DNA of 64,000 bases from Anaerotignum faecicola (GTDB taxonomy: Bacteria; Bacillota; Clostridia; Lachnospirales; Anaerotignaceae): positions 80,204 through 144,203 of the forward strand of contig NZ_BHVZ01000010.1 in assembly GCF_003865035.1 (NCBI RefSeq), read 5' to 3'. Under the pieces are notes generated by a model. That model searched no databases and was not told where the DNA came from. It was given only the letters and a program-made list of their open reading frames with translations. The position numbers and the translations under genes were made by a program. Below, piece by piece: positions 43,197-52,245 of this stretch; within the stretch, counting starts at the first letter, position 1, and each line of letters begins with the position of its first letter.

Positions 43197-44060
43197 ATGT
43201 CAAATAAACAGGTGAAGCTGCAGCACGTCGCTGATGCGTCAGTTCTTTATCATTACACAAAAAGCAAGGGAGTCAACGGGATTTTACATTCAAATTGTTT
43301 TTGGGCAACCAAAAGCGATTTTTTGAATGACCCCAAGGAGTTTTCTTATATTGAAACGATTATTCGTGAGGTCTGCTGTGAGTTAATCGAGGAAAAATCC
43401 CTGTGCGATATGTTTTTAGAGGATGTTTTGGAGGAAAATATTCTCTGCGGCGGCGGCAGGAGCAAGGAATATTTCGTGCTGTCCTTTTCTAATTGCAGAG
43501 ACAGCATTACCATGTGGTCTGAATTTGGGAATGAAACCGGCTATAACATCGGCTTTGACAGCAAGCGGCTGATTGCACGCATTGAAGAAAACAATACCAT
43601 TGAGTATCATGGCTTGGTGCTGTATGAAATGGAAGAACAGAAAAAGATTGTTCGCAGAATTTTAAACGAAGGGATTCCGAATGAAATGCAGCTTTCCTTT
43701 TCAGAGATTATCGAGGCAGGTGCAAAAAACAGAGATTGTGAGGAATATAAAAAGGCATGCAGAAAATTCCAGAAAATCACAGCGATTTATGCCATGTTTT
43801 TCAAAAACAGTGCCTTTCGGGAGGAGCAGGAATATCGGTTTATCTTCAAAAAGAAGGGGACGGGTCTTTATAGAGAGAAGGACGGCTTTCTTATTCCCTA
43901 TGTGCAAATTCAACTGACGGATAAATTGCTTCCGATTAAAGAAATTGTAGTAGCGCCGAAAAACCATATTGATTTGGCAAAAAAGGGTATGGAATATATG
44001 ATAGCAGAAAAAGGCTATGATGCGCAGGTATCCCTTTCCAATATCAATTTAAGATATTAA
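43197..44060 (+). CDS. DUF2971 protein downstream of ppk
   Basis: A 287-residue protein of the DUF2971 type: an N-terminal VLYHYTKSKGVNGILHSNCFWATKSDFLNDPKEF, with the HYT..G and the ND pattern of the family, and a FVLSFSNCRDSITMWSEFGNETGYNIGFD segment near residue 95 that contains the conserved S..D....W..Y. The C-terminal half has REEQEYRFIF and an LPIKEIVVAPKN strand. The fold may relate to ADP-ribosyltransferases, but no activity is proven. It starts at 43197 after AGAGGGAAAG, 22 bases after ppk, so it may be co-transcribed. DUF2971 genes also occur in defence islands. Confidence 0.82.
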   Translation: MSNKQVKLQHVADASVLYHYTKSKGVNGILHSNCFWATKSDFLNDPKEFSYIETIIREVCCELIEEKSLCDMFLEDVLEENILCGGGRSKEYFVLSFSNCRDSITMWSEFGNETGYNIGFDSKRLIARIEENNTIEYHGLVLYEMEEQKKIVRRILNEGIPNEMQLSFSEIIEAGAKNRDCEEYKKACRKFQKITAIYAMFFKNSAFREEQEYRFIFKKKGTGLYREKDGFLIPYVQIQLTDKLLPIKEIVVAPKNHIDLAKKGMEYMIAEKGYDAQVSLSNINLRY

Positions 44061-44219
44061 GGGAAAAGGATAATTGTGATAGATGGCTTGTTTCCACCTG
44101 TTCAGATGCGGAAAAATGAAAAAAAATTCCTCTATTTTACAGCTGCATAAGTGTTGAATGGAAAAAATATGTATAATTTATTCATTCTTTCGTTACAAAA
44201 AATTTACAAAAAACTTTTG

Positions 44220-44257
44220 TTAGCACTCTTTACAAGCGAGTGCTAACAGTATATAAT
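44220..44257 (+). promoter_or_regulatory. CIRCE operator and clpB promoter
   Basis: TTAGCACTC-N9-GAGTGCTAA (44220-44246) is a perfect CIRCE element, the HrcA binding site. TTTACA (44229-44234), a 17-base spacer and TATAAT (44252-44257) form the promoter, so the -35 lies in the loop of the CIRCE. HrcA should block polymerase until heat shock. The remaining bases of 44061-44340 are AT-rich. Confidence 0.95.
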
Positions 44258-44340
44258 AGGTCTTGTGATAAGGAGATACCCGAATGGAGCTATCCCCCAT
44301 CACCTGAATTTGTAAAAAACATTTGAAAGGTGGAATGGTT

Positions 44341-46926
44341 ATGAACTTACAGAAATTTACACAAAAATCTTTGGAGGCCATTCAAAACGCCCAGTCGAAT
44401 GCAGTTGAATATGGGAATCCGCAGTTGGATCAGCAGCATTTGCTGTTGGCTTTGCTCCAGCAGGAGGATGGCTTGATTCCGGGACTGCTGCAGAAGATGA
44501 ATATCAATGTCAACGGCTTGACGCAGGCAGTGGAGAATGAGGTAAAACGGCTGCCTCGTGTCAGCGGCGGCGAAACAAGAGTTGCGGTTGATCTGGAAAA
44601 AGCACTGACCGCGGCAGAAAAGCTGGCAGAAAATATGACGGACGAATATGTTTCCGTAGAGCATATCTTTATGGCAATGGTCAATGCACCCAATGCCGCT
44701 TTGAAGGAGCTGTTCCGTCAGTACAACGTGGACAGAGACGGCTTTATGAAAATTCTGGCAACCGTCCGTGGCAACACCAGAGTAACCAGTGATTCTCCCG
44801 AAGCAACCTATGATGCTTTAAAGAAATATGGCACAGACCTAGTGGAAAAGGCAAGAAGCAAAAAGCTTGATCCTGTGATTGGGCGTGACGATGAAATCAG
44901 AAACGTCATCCGTATTCTGTCCAGAAAGACGAAAAACAACCCTGTTCTGATTGGTGAACCCGGTGTCGGCAAAACCGCCATTGCAGAAGGTCTGGCACAG
45001 CGTATCGTCAAGGAGGATGTACCCAACAGCCTGAAGGATAAAACCATCTTCTCTCTGGATATGGGTTCTCTGATTGCAGGCGCAAAATTCCGTGGTGAAT
45101 TTGAGGAGAGACTGAAAGCCGTTCTGAATGAGGTTAGAAAGAGCGAAGGTAAGATTATCCTCTTTATTGATGAGCTGCATACGATTGTCGGTGCAGGCAA
45201 AACGGACGGCGCAATGGATGCAGGCAACCTGTTGAAGCCTATGCTGGCAAGAGGTGAGCTGCATTGTATCGGTGCAACTACACTGAATGAATACAGACAG
45301 TATGTGGAAAAAGACCCTGCTCTGGAACGTCGGTTCCAGCCGGTTATGGTCAATGAGCCTACGGTTGAGGATACCATCGCTATTCTGCGTGGTCTGAAGG
45401 AAAGATATGAGGTTTATCATGGCGTAAAAATTCAGGATCAGGCAATCATTGCGGCGGCAACCCTGTCCAACAGATACATTTCGGATAGATTCCTGCCCGA
45501 TAAAGCGATTGACTTGGTGGATGAAGCGTGCGCGATGATTCGTACCGAAATGGACTCCATGCCTACCGAGCTGGATGTAATCCAGAGAAAAATCATTCAG
45601 CATGAAATCGAAGAAGCGGCACTGAAAAAAGAGGATGATAAGCTGTCTAAGGAGCATTTGCAGGAAATCCAGAAGGAACTGGCTGAAATGCGTGAAAACT
45701 TCTCTGCTTTGCAGGCAAAATGGCAGAATGAAAAGGATGCCATCGGCGTTGTGCAGAAGCTGAGAGAGGAAATTGAAGATGTCAATGCCGAAATCGAAGC
45801 GGCAGAAAGAAAATATGACCTGAATAAGGCGGCAGAGCTGAAATACGGCAAGCTGCCTCAGCTCCAGAAGGAATTGCAGGAGAAGGAACACCTTGCAGAG
45901 GAAAACAGTGGCAGAAATACCCTGCTGCGTGACAAAGTAACAGAAGAAGAAATCGCCCGTATCATTGAGCGTTGGACGGGGATTCCTGTTGCAAAGCTGA
46001 TGGAGGGCGAAAGAGATAAGCTGTTGCATCTGGAGGATATTCTGCACGAAAGAGTTGTCGGGCAGGAGGAAGCCGTTACAAAGGTTTCCGAAGCAATTCT
46101 GAGAAGTCGTGCCGGCATCCAGAGTGCAAACAGACCCATCGGTTCGTTCCTGTTCCTCGGTCCTACCGGTGTTGGTAAGACAGAGCTGGCAAAAACACTG
46201 GCAGAATGCCTGTTTGACGATGAAAAGAACATGGTTCGTATCGATATGACCGAATACATGGAAAAATTCAGCGTGTCTCGTCTGATTGGTGCGCCTCCCG
46301 GGTATGTCGGCTATGAGGAAGGCGGTCAGCTGACCGAGGCTGTTCGTCGGAAACCTTATTCCGTTATCCTGTTCGATGAGGTGGAAAAAGCCCATCCCGA
46401 TGTATTCAATATCCTGCTGCAGGTATTGGATGACGGCAGAATCACAGATTCGCAGGGCAGAACGGTGGACTTCAAGAATACCGTTATCATCCTGACCTCC
46501 AACCTTGGGTCCTCTTATCTGTTGGATGGCATTGATGCCAACGGCGAGATTACAGCGGACGCAAGAGCGGCAGTAGAAGCATTACTGAAGCAGTCCTTCC
46601 GTCCCGAATTTTTGAACCGTCTGGATGAAATTGTATTCTATAAACCGCTGACAAAGGATAACATCACCCATATCATTGATCTGATTATGAAGGATCTGAA
46701 TGGCAGACTGGCAGATAAGCAGCTGAAATGCGAGCTGACAGAGCGTGCAAAGAACTACATCATTGAAACGGGCTATGACCCTGCCTTTGGTGCAAGACCG
46801 CTGAAGCGTCTGGTACAGCGTCATGTGGAAACCCTGCTGGCAAGAAAGATTATTGCCGATGAGGTAGAGCCCGGCACAACGCTGACCGTGGATGTGGATG
46901 AAAATGGGAACTACGTTGTTCTGTAA
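44341..46926 (+). CDS. clpB: ATP-dependent disaggregase ClpB
   Basis: ClpB works with DnaK to pull proteins out of aggregates. The 861-residue protein has an N domain (residues 1-145), NBD1 with GEPGVGKT near 205 and [13 protein letters not shown], a coiled-coil middle domain (about 400-525, rich in Glu, Lys and Leu), NBD2 with GPTGVGKT near 604 and [12 protein letters not shown], and a C-terminal domain. The middle domain separates it from ClpC and ClpA. I start at the ATG at 44341, which GAAAGGTGG precedes at the right distance. Control is by CIRCE/HrcA. A terminator follows, so it is monocistronic. Confidence 0.97.
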   Translation: MNLQKFTQKSLEAIQNAQSNAVEYGNPQLDQQHLLLALLQQEDGLIPGLLQKMNINVNGLTQAVENEVKRLPRVSGGETRVAVDLEKALTAAEKLAENMTDEYVSVEHIFMAMVNAPNAALKELFRQYNVDRDGFMKILATVRGNTRVTSDSPEATYDALKKYGTDLVEKARSKKLDPVIGRDDEIRNVIRILSRKTKNNPVLIGEPGVGKTAIAEGLAQRIVKEDVPNSLKDKTIFSLDMGSLIAGAKFRGEFEERLKAVLNEVRKSEGKIILFIDELHTIVGAGKTDGAMDAGNLLKPMLARGELHCIGATTLNEYRQYVEKDPALERRFQPVMVNEPTVEDTIAILRGLKERYEVYHGVKIQDQAIIAAATLSNRYISDRFLPDKAIDLVDEACAMIRTEMDSMPTELDVIQRKIIQHEIEEAALKKEDDKLSKEHLQEIQKELAEMRENFSALQAKWQNEKDAIGVVQKLREEIEDVNAEIEAAERKYDLNKAAELKYGKLPQLQKELQEKEHLAEENSGRNTLLRDKVTEEEIARIIERWTGIPVAKLMEGERDKLLHLEDILHERVVGQEEAVTKVSEAILRSRAGIQSANRPIGSFLFLGPTGVGKTELAKTLAECLFDDEKNMVRIDMTEYMEKFSVSRLIGAPPGYVGYEEGGQLTEAVRRKPYSVILFDEVEKAHPDVFNILLQVLDDGRITDSQGRTVDFKNTVIILTSNLGSSYLLDGIDANGEITADARAAVEALLKQSFRPEFLNRLDEIVFYKPLTKDNITHIIDLIMKDLNGRLADKQLKCELTERAKNYIIETGYDPAFGARPLKRLVQRHVETLLARKIIADEVEPGTTLTVDVDENGNYVVL

Positions 46927-46968
46927 AAGAAAATAAGAATAGAAACCATGATTGTTTCGTGAAGAGGG

Positions 46969-47009
46969 TGCCCTCCGTGTCACAATAGAGTGATGCGGAG
47001 GGCATTTTT
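46969..47009 (+). terminator. clpB terminator
   Basis: TGCCCTCCG pairs with CGGAGGGCA, followed by TTTTT. Confidence 0.9.
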
Positions 47010-47112
47010 CGGTTCTAAGTATATGCAATTATTTTACAGATTGTATAACATAACGAACAGAAAAAAGATAGTCGATTGTGTAGTGAATTCAAAATTGCAC
47101 CGATACATTCTG

Positions 47113-47200
47113 TATAATTATACCCATACAATTCTGGAATGTTATGCCTGAGGGATTGGATACCGTATTTTTCCATGATAGAATTGTAAGCAATTCAGAG
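47113..47200 (+). promoter_or_regulatory. TATAAT box and structured leader before the ECF S-component gene
   Basis: TATAAT is at 47113-47118, with no clear -35. Soon after it, ACAATTC (47129-47135) can pair with GAATTGT (47181-47187), and TGGAA with TTCCA inside that stem, closing a loop of about 40 bases. The same GAATTG can instead pair with CAATTC (47191-47196). Two exclusive folds before a vitamin-type transporter gene suggest a riboswitch-like control. I recognise no known class. The bases between 47010 and 47112 show nothing else. Confidence 0.4.
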
Positions 47201-47249
47201 AGATTTCACAAAAGAAAAGGTGAAAGGGTTAAGAAAGAGAGGAAGTAAA

Positions 47250-47765
47250 ATGAACAGCAGTACCTATTCAGTCAAAGACATTACAAAAACAGCAATGATG
47301 GCAGCGATTACCTTCATCGGGATTTATACCGTAAAGATTCCTTCTTTGCATGGCTATTCCCACATGGGGGACTGTATGATTTTCCTGAGCGTTCTGATTC
47401 TGGGTACCAGAAAGGGCGCGTTGGCAGGGGGCATCGGCGCAGCGCTGTCCGATCTTCTGGGCGGCTACATGCACTGGGTTATCCCGACATTTATCATTAA
47501 GTACATCATGGCAACGGTCATGGGGTTGTTTATTGATAAAATCATGCCAAACAGAAAAGGAAACTGGCTGATCGGCTCCATCGTGGGCGGTATCGTACAG
47601 ATTATCCTGTATACCGTGTTTAAGGTTTTCCTGTTCGATTGGGCGTATGCCATCGGCGGTGTACCGGGGCTGACTTCGCAAACAATTACAGGCGTTGTTC
47701 TGGCAACAGTTCTGGTGGTATTGTTCAATAAAGCAGGCATTATGCAGAAATTAAGGGAGATGTAA
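47250..47765 (+). CDS. ECF transporter S component
   Basis: A 171-residue membrane protein with five to six helices. The N-terminal TKTAMMAAITFIGIYTVKIP and the MGDCMIFLSVLILGTRKGALAGGIGAALSDLLGGY segment near residue 50 are typical of substrate-binding S components of energy-coupling-factor transporters (PF07155-like). It starts at 47250 after GAGGAAG; the longer in-frame start lacks support. Energising subunits EcfA and EcfT are not in the window, so it must share a module encoded elsewhere. The ligand is unknown. The amidohydrolase gene four bases later may act on the imported compound. Confidence 0.88.
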   Translation: MNSSTYSVKDITKTAMMAAITFIGIYTVKIPSLHGYSHMGDCMIFLSVLILGTRKGALAGGIGAALSDLLGGYMHWVIPTFIIKYIMATVMGLFIDKIMPNRKGNWLIGSIVGGIVQIILYTVFKVFLFDWAYAIGGVPGLTSQTITGVVLATVLVVLFNKAGIMQKLREM

Positions 47766-47768
47766 AAA

Positions 47769-48512
47769 ATGGATGTAAAGGAATTTAAAAAAATAGACGC
47801 GCATGCACATATTGGTGAATTCGGCGGCTGGGCAAAGCTTTCCATTAACGCAGAGCAGCTGATTGCACAGATGGATGAATTCAATATCGAAAAAACACTG
47901 CTTTGCTCTGAACCGAATGAAATCTGTCTGGATGCAGTAGAGAAATACCCCGACCGCTTTGTGGGGATGGTATATCCTAACCCCTATGACGGGCAGAAGG
48001 CGGTAGATATGATTTATGATTATGTGCAGAATAAGGGCTTCAAGGGCATTAAAGCGAATCCTCTGAAGCATGCCTATGTTGCAGATGCAGAGCTGATGGA
48101 CCCCATCATGGAGGCGGCAAAGGATTTGAATATTCCCGTTTTCATGCACTGCGGACACCCTCCTTATTCTTTGCCCTGGAGCATTGCGCTTCTGGCAGAA
48201 CGTCATCCCGATGTGAAGCTTGTCATGATTCACATGGGGCATGGACATGGGGTATATATTGATGCTACCCTGAAAATGGCAAAGCGTTATCCCAATTTGT
48301 ATCTTGAAATGAGCGGCATGCCGATGCCCTCCAAAATCAGAGAGGCGTATGAGGAGGTTGGTGCTGACCGCATTATGTTCGGCACGGATGCACCCTATCA
48401 TCCTGCGGCAGTCGAAGCCATGAAGGTTATGACAAGCGGATTGACAGAGAAACAGATAAAGGATGTTTTCTATAATAACTGCGCAAAGCTGATGGGCTTT
48501 GATAAAAAATAA
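47769..48512 (+). CDS. Amidohydrolase-family metal hydrolase
   Basis: A 247-residue TIM-barrel hydrolase of the amidohydrolase-2 group. Metal ligands are the HxH in KIDAHAHIGEFG near residue 12, His in VFMHCGHPP near 131, His in MIHMGHGHG near 157 and the Asp in IMFGTDAPYHP near 205. FKGIKANP gives the usual strand-end Lys. Activities in this group range from hydrolysis to decarboxylation, so the reaction cannot be named. It begins four bases after the ECF S-component gene and is certainly in the same operon, suggesting that it processes an imported small molecule. Confidence 0.88.
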   Translation: MDVKEFKKIDAHAHIGEFGGWAKLSINAEQLIAQMDEFNIEKTLLCSEPNEICLDAVEKYPDRFVGMVYPNPYDGQKAVDMIYDYVQNKGFKGIKANPLKHAYVADAELMDPIMEAAKDLNIPVFMHCGHPPYSLPWSIALLAERHPDVKLVMIHMGHGHGVYIDATLKMAKRYPNLYLEMSGMPMPSKIREAYEEVGADRIMFGTDAPYHPAAVEAMKVMTSGLTEKQIKDVFYNNCAKLMGFDKK

Positions 48513-48528
48513 TTTTCCAAGAACCAAG

Positions 48529-48571
48529 AAAAAAGCGGCAAGCCGAGGTCTCCTCGGTCAGCCGCTTTTTT
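48529..48571 (+). terminator. Terminator after the amidohydrolase
   Basis: AAAAAAGCGGC and an inner CCGAGG pair with CCTCGG and GCCGCTTTTTT. The A-rich left flank also makes it usable for the convergent 59-codon gene that ends three bases away. Confidence 0.92.
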
Positions 48572-48573
48572 CG

Positions 48574-48753
48574 TTAATCGTCTGTTTTCGGCGCAGTTTT
48601 GGCGAAATGCCGCAGGGCAGTCATGGTGCGGATTTCACTGCCGTTTTCGGTGAGTATCTGCTGTATATCCTGCGGCAGGCTTTTGTAAAAATGCTTTGCA
48701 CGCTCGTTGTTTAACAGCAAATCTGCCAGATCTCTGTATTCTCGTCCGAACAT
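48574..48753 (-). CDS. Small conserved-looking protein of 59 residues
   Basis: The minus-strand frame starts at 48753 with AAAGGAGAGG just upstream and ends right at the terminator. The product starts MFGREYRDLADLLLNNER, is soluble and helical, and has no cysteine or membrane segment. The strong ribosome binding site, shared terminator and normal codon use argue for a real gene. I do not recognise the family and its neighbours give no clue. Confidence 0.72.
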   Translation of the reverse strand: MFGREYRDLADLLLNNERAKHFYKSLPQDIQQILTENGSEIRTMTALRHFAKTAPKTDD

Positions 48754-48881
48754 GATATCCTCTCCTTTCGATAGACTTAGGATGGACAGAAAAACAAAAT
48801 TCCATACAAAAGCGGACTTGAGTGCGGACAGGGAAATATGTTAAAATAAAAGGAAAAAATAACAGAAAAAAAGGTGACTTT

Positions 48882-49541
48882 ATGCTGAAAAAATATAAAA
48901 CCATACTGGCGCAGGCGGAGGCAGAGATTGTGGAGAAGAAATCGCGCTTTATCGCAACGGTGCGCCCTGTGAAAACCGAGGAGGAAGCAAAGGCGTTCAT
49001 TGAGGAGATGAAAAAGAAATACTGGAATGCGACGCATAATGTGTTTGCATATCAGATTGGGGAGAGAAACGAATTACAGCGTTTCAGTGACGACGGCGAA
49101 CCGCAGGGGACGGCGGGGATGCCTGTATTAAGCGTGCTGAAGGGGGAGGATGTCAAGGATACGGCGATTGTCGTGACGCGTTATTTTGGCGGCACACTTC
49201 TGGGAACAGGCGGTCTGGTGCGTGCGTATGGCCATTCTGCGAAGGAGGGGCTGCTTGCGGCAGGGATTGCGGAGCTGGTTTTGTATCGGAAGTATTCCGT
49301 TCTGGCAGCATATCCCGATTCGGGAAAGGTGCAGTATGAAATTCTGCAGGATGGGCATGAGCTGTTTGATACGATTTATACTGAGCAGGTGGAATTTATC
49401 GTTCTGGTGGAAACAGATGCGGCGGATAGTTTTGAAAAGAAAATGACGGAAATCTTCCGCGGCGCACAGCCGTTTACGCTTTTGGAGGAGGTTTACGGCG
49501 TTTGGCAGGAGGGGAAGCTTTCTTTGCAGTCTAATGATTAA
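48882..49541 (+). CDS. yigZ: YigZ/IMPACT family protein
   Basis: A 219-residue protein of the YigZ/IMPACT family. The N-terminal domain has the motif KKSRFIATVRPVKTEEEA, the YWNATHNVFAYQIG segment near residue 48, FSDDGEPQGTAGMP near 67 and the VTRYFGGTLLGTGGLVRAY signature near 99. The smaller C-terminal domain is ferredoxin-like. The function in bacteria is not established; the eukaryotic relative IMPACT affects translation control. I start at the ATG at 48882 after AAAAAGGTG, matching homologues. Confidence 0.93.
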   Translation: MLKKYKTILAQAEAEIVEKKSRFIATVRPVKTEEEAKAFIEEMKKKYWNATHNVFAYQIGERNELQRFSDDGEPQGTAGMPVLSVLKGEDVKDTAIVVTRYFGGTLLGTGGLVRAYGHSAKEGLLAAGIAELVLYRKYSVLAAYPDSGKVQYEILQDGHELFDTIYTEQVEFIVLVETDAADSFEKKMTEIFRGAQPFTLLEEVYGVWQEGKLSLQSND

Positions 49542-49587
49542 AATTTTTTAATAATTAGCCAAATAACGATAATGTTTTAAAAAAAGA

Positions 49588-49630
49588 ACAATTTATACTG
49601 GAAAATTGTGCAAAAAACCAGTATAATTGT
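49588..49630 (+). promoter_or_regulatory. Dyad in the promoter region of the hybrid kinase gene
   Basis: ACAATTTATACTGG (49588-49601) and CCAGTATAATTGT (49618-49630) form an inverted repeat broken only by one extra T. TATAAT occurs inside the right arm, and TTGTGC with an 18-base spacer to TACTAT (49630-49635) is a possible promoter. A regulator bound here would block transcription. The 172-base gap holds nothing else clear. Confidence 0.5.
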
Positions 49631-49719
49631 ACTATATTGTGGTGCAAATTGTGAGTAACAGAGATTAAAATAAAATCCTGTGCGAACAGCTTTTTACATT
49701 TTAAAAAGGGGTAATGAAG

Positions 49720-51234
49720 ATGAAAAAGAGCTTAAGCAGGGGGAGGGAATGTGTATTATTGTGCACAATACAGCTTTTGCTGTGTGCAGTTGTGTATAGG
49801 TTCAACATTCCTAATCCTAATATTATATTATTTGTGTTTTTATCGGCGGTTCTGGTGCAGTGTGGCTATCTTGTGGGGACGCTGTGCGGCATCCTGACCT
49901 TGCTTTATTCTATGTTCTTTTTTTCCATAGACCATAGTTGGATTTATTTTGAACCAATCAACAGAGATAAGCTAATCGTTGTTCTGTTAGGCTTGATTGC
50001 CAATATCTGTGTTATCGGACATTTACAGCAGAGAAATAAAAATGCGATGCGGGAGATTTCCAAGCTGGAGGCAGAAGGGAAGATTGCGGCAGCACGCGCG
50101 CAGATTCTGCACAATATGTCGCATGATATCCGCACGCCCATCAATGGGATTCTGGGAATGGCACACATCATTGAGAGCAATCCTGCGGATACTGCAAAGG
50201 TGCTGGAAAATGTAGAAAAGATAGAGAAATCTGCATCGGCACTGCTTTCTCTTGCGAATAATGTGCTGGATATGAATGAGATGCAGTCCGGTAATATACA
50301 GATGGAGCGGATTCCGTTTCGGCTTGCGTTGCTTTGCAGAGAAACGATGGAAAACAGCAAAAATCTTTTTCCGGATAACGGTCTGGAGTTCTCCTTTCAG
50401 GTGCAGGCGGCATGTGAGCAGGAACTGATTGGCAGCTCCTATCATATCAAGAAAATCCTTTTCAATCTTTACACCAATGCCATTCGCTATACGCAGGCAG
50501 GCGGCTTGGTTGCGACCCAAATTACGCTTCTGCGCGAAACAGAGACGCAGGTGGTTCTGCAAATCAAAATCAGTGATACCGGCGAGGGAATGTCGCAGGA
50601 ATTCATTGATACACTGCTATTTGAGCCTTTTACGCAGGAAAAGGAAAGTGCGCGCACAAAATATCAGGGCAGCGGCTTGGGCATGGCAATCGTAAAGGGC
50701 TTGGTTGACCGCATGGGCGGAACCATCACAGCGGAAAGCCAACTGCATAAGGGTTCCACTTTTACACTGGAGCTGCCATTTGAAAAGCCGAAGGAGGCAG
50801 CGCAGCAGAAGAAATTAGCAAGTCTTTCCGGTGTGAATATCCTTTTGGCAGATGATAATACGCTGAATCTTGAAATTGCAGAATATATACTGACAGAGGC
50901 AGGTGCGGTTGTCACCAAGGCGGAAAATGGAAAAGATGCATTGGAGCTTTTCAAAAATGCGCCCGAAAACAGCTTTGATATTATTCTGATGGATGTAATG
51001 ATGCCGGAGATGGATGGGCTGACTGCGACCAGACGTATCCGTAGTCTGAATCGGCCGGATGCCGAACGGATTCCGATTTTTGCGGTAACGGCAAGTATTT
51101 TTCCGGGAGATATCGAAAAAATCAAGGCGGCAGGCATGACGGCATATTTGCCGAAGCCGCTGGTGTGGGAAGAATTGATTGCTGTTTTGGAACGCTATTG
51201 CGAAAAGGCAGATTGCCCCTTGCAGGGCGTATAA
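49720..51234 (+). CDS. Hybrid sensor histidine kinase/response regulator
   Basis: A 504-residue membrane kinase. The N-terminus has about four membrane helices (residues 10-105) with almost no extracellular part, then a short coiled coil. The HisKA dimer domain carries the phosphorylated His in HNMSHDIRTPINGILG near residue 132. The ATPase has NLYTNAIRYT (N box), DTGEGM (G1) and GSGLGMAIVKGL (G2). The C-terminal receiver has ILLADDN, the Asp in IILMDVMMPEMDG near 428, and LPKPL. There is no output domain or partner regulator nearby. I prefer the ATG at 49720 to the one at 49714 for better spacing from AAAGGGG. Confidence 0.92.
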   Translation: MKKSLSRGRECVLLCTIQLLLCAVVYRFNIPNPNIILFVFLSAVLVQCGYLVGTLCGILTLLYSMFFFSIDHSWIYFEPINRDKLIVVLLGLIANICVIGHLQQRNKNAMREISKLEAEGKIAAARAQILHNMSHDIRTPINGILGMAHIIESNPADTAKVLENVEKIEKSASALLSLANNVLDMNEMQSGNIQMERIPFRLALLCRETMENSKNLFPDNGLEFSFQVQAACEQELIGSSYHIKKILFNLYTNAIRYTQAGGLVATQITLLRETETQVVLQIKISDTGEGMSQEFIDTLLFEPFTQEKESARTKYQGSGLGMAIVKGLVDRMGGTITAESQLHKGSTFTLELPFEKPKEAAQQKKLASLSGVNILLADDNTLNLEIAEYILTEAGAVVTKAENGKDALELFKNAPENSFDIILMDVMMPEMDGLTATRRIRSLNRPDAERIPIFAVTASIFPGDIEKIKAAGMTAYLPKPLVWEELIAVLERYCEKADCPLQGV

Positions 51235-51262
51235 AATAAAAAGAAAATAAGAAGTATGTTTA

Positions 51263-51434
51263 GGTGTGTCCCGATCAGAAAACAGGAGGAAAATGAAATA
51301 GCGGAAGCACTGCGGATACATGGAGGTTTCCCACAGGCATCCTTTGGCTTAGGCTGTCAGAGGAAGCTGATGCAGTAGCCGTAGCTTTCAGCATTTCAGT
51401 ATGCAAGGTTTCTTATCGGAACACACCATTTTTT
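51263..51434 (+). ncRNA. ssrS: Rod-shaped structured RNA, candidate 6S RNA
   Basis: The ends pair over 13 positions with one mismatch (GGTGTGTCCCGAT at 51263-51275 with ATCGGAACACACC at 51415-51427), and six Ts follow. Inside is an unpaired purine-rich bubble, then serial stems TGAAAT/ATTTCA, GCGG/CCGT, ACTGC/GCAGT, GGTTTCC/GGAAGCT and ACAG/CTGT. A closing stem, large central bubble and long imperfect arm in about 170 bases is the 6S RNA layout. No reading frame explains it. The promoter is not clear. The 6S name is inferred from shape only. Confidence 0.55.
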
Positions 51435-52245
51435 ATCCCTGCCATTTGTGAAACTGTTTTTCCAGAAGGGAAATGGCACGATACATCAGGGCGGAGAGGA
51501 TTGCCAGAATGACAACCGAAAGCAGCACTACGCGCATGGCGAAGGTCTGCGAGGAATAGACAATCAAAAAGCCCAGACCATCCTGTGCGACGAGAAATTC
51601 TCCGACGATGACCCCGACAAAGGAAAGTCCGACATTGATTTTCAGCGCATTGAGGATGCAGGGAATATTCGCGGGGAAAACGACCTTTGTGAGTACCTGC
51701 CGTTTTGTGCCGCCGAAAATGCGAATCAGCTTAATCTGGTCTTCATCCACCTGCAAGAAGCCATTCAGTACGGAAAGAATCGTCACTACAATCGAGGTGA
51801 GCAGGGCAACGATGATGATAGAGGATTGATTATTCCCGAACCAGACGATGATGATGGGGGCAAGTGCTGTTTTCGGCAGAGAATTGAGAACCACAAGATA
51901 TGGCTCCGCTACATCGGAAATGAAGCGATTCCACCAGAGCAGCACTGCCGTCAGCGTGCCGAGAATTGTCCCCAGAAGAAAGCCGATTACCGTTTCTCGG
52001 AGCGTTGTGCCGATATGCAGGAAAAGAGAGCCGTCCCGAATCATTTTAACGGCTGTTGCGAATAATTCTGTCGGCTGGCTGAAAAGGAAGGGGTCAATCC
52101 AACCGCAGTCTGCGGCAATTTCCCAAAGAAGGAAAAACAGAACAAGTAAAAGCGCCTGCAAAAGCCAGACAGCGGCTTTTCTTTTTTGTGTGCGGCGCAG
52201 ATACGCCGTCTGCTCCTTGGAAATGTGTTCTTTTTCATGAGACAT
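51433..52245 (-). CDS. ABC transporter permease, SsuC/TauC type
   Basis: A 270-residue permease with six helices. The coupling-loop motif EAA appears as VFPANIPCILNALKINVGLSFVGVIVGEFL near residue 190. The N-terminal WLLQALLLVLFFLLWEIAADCGWIDPFLFSQP is typical of the nitrate/sulfonate/taurine/pyrimidine-precursor group. I start at the ATG at 52245 because AAGGAG lies seven bases upstream; the ATPase stop overlaps it by 11 bases. No substrate-binding protein gene is next to it, so the ligand cannot be named. Its stop lies against the 6S-like RNA end on the other strand. Confidence 0.9.
   Translation of the reverse strand: MSHEKEHISKEQTAYLRRTQKRKAAVWLLQALLLVLFFLLWEIAADCGWIDPFLFSQPTELFATAVKMIRDGSLFLHIGTTLRETVIGFLLGTILGTLTAVLLWWNRFISDVAEPYLVVLNSLPKTALAPIIIVWFGNNQSSIIIVALLTSIVVTILSVLNGFLQVDEDQIKLIRIFGGTKRQVLTKVVFPANIPCILNALKINVGLSFVGVIVGEFLVAQDGLGFLIVYSSQTFAMRVVLLSVVILAILSALMYRAISLLEKQFHKWQG

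Noticed and set aside
47090..47200. TPP riboswitch before the ECF S-component gene
   Set aside because: Segments CCTGA and TTGGATA look vaguely like the TPP consensus, but the 5' half, the CTGAGA loop in context and the spacing are missing.
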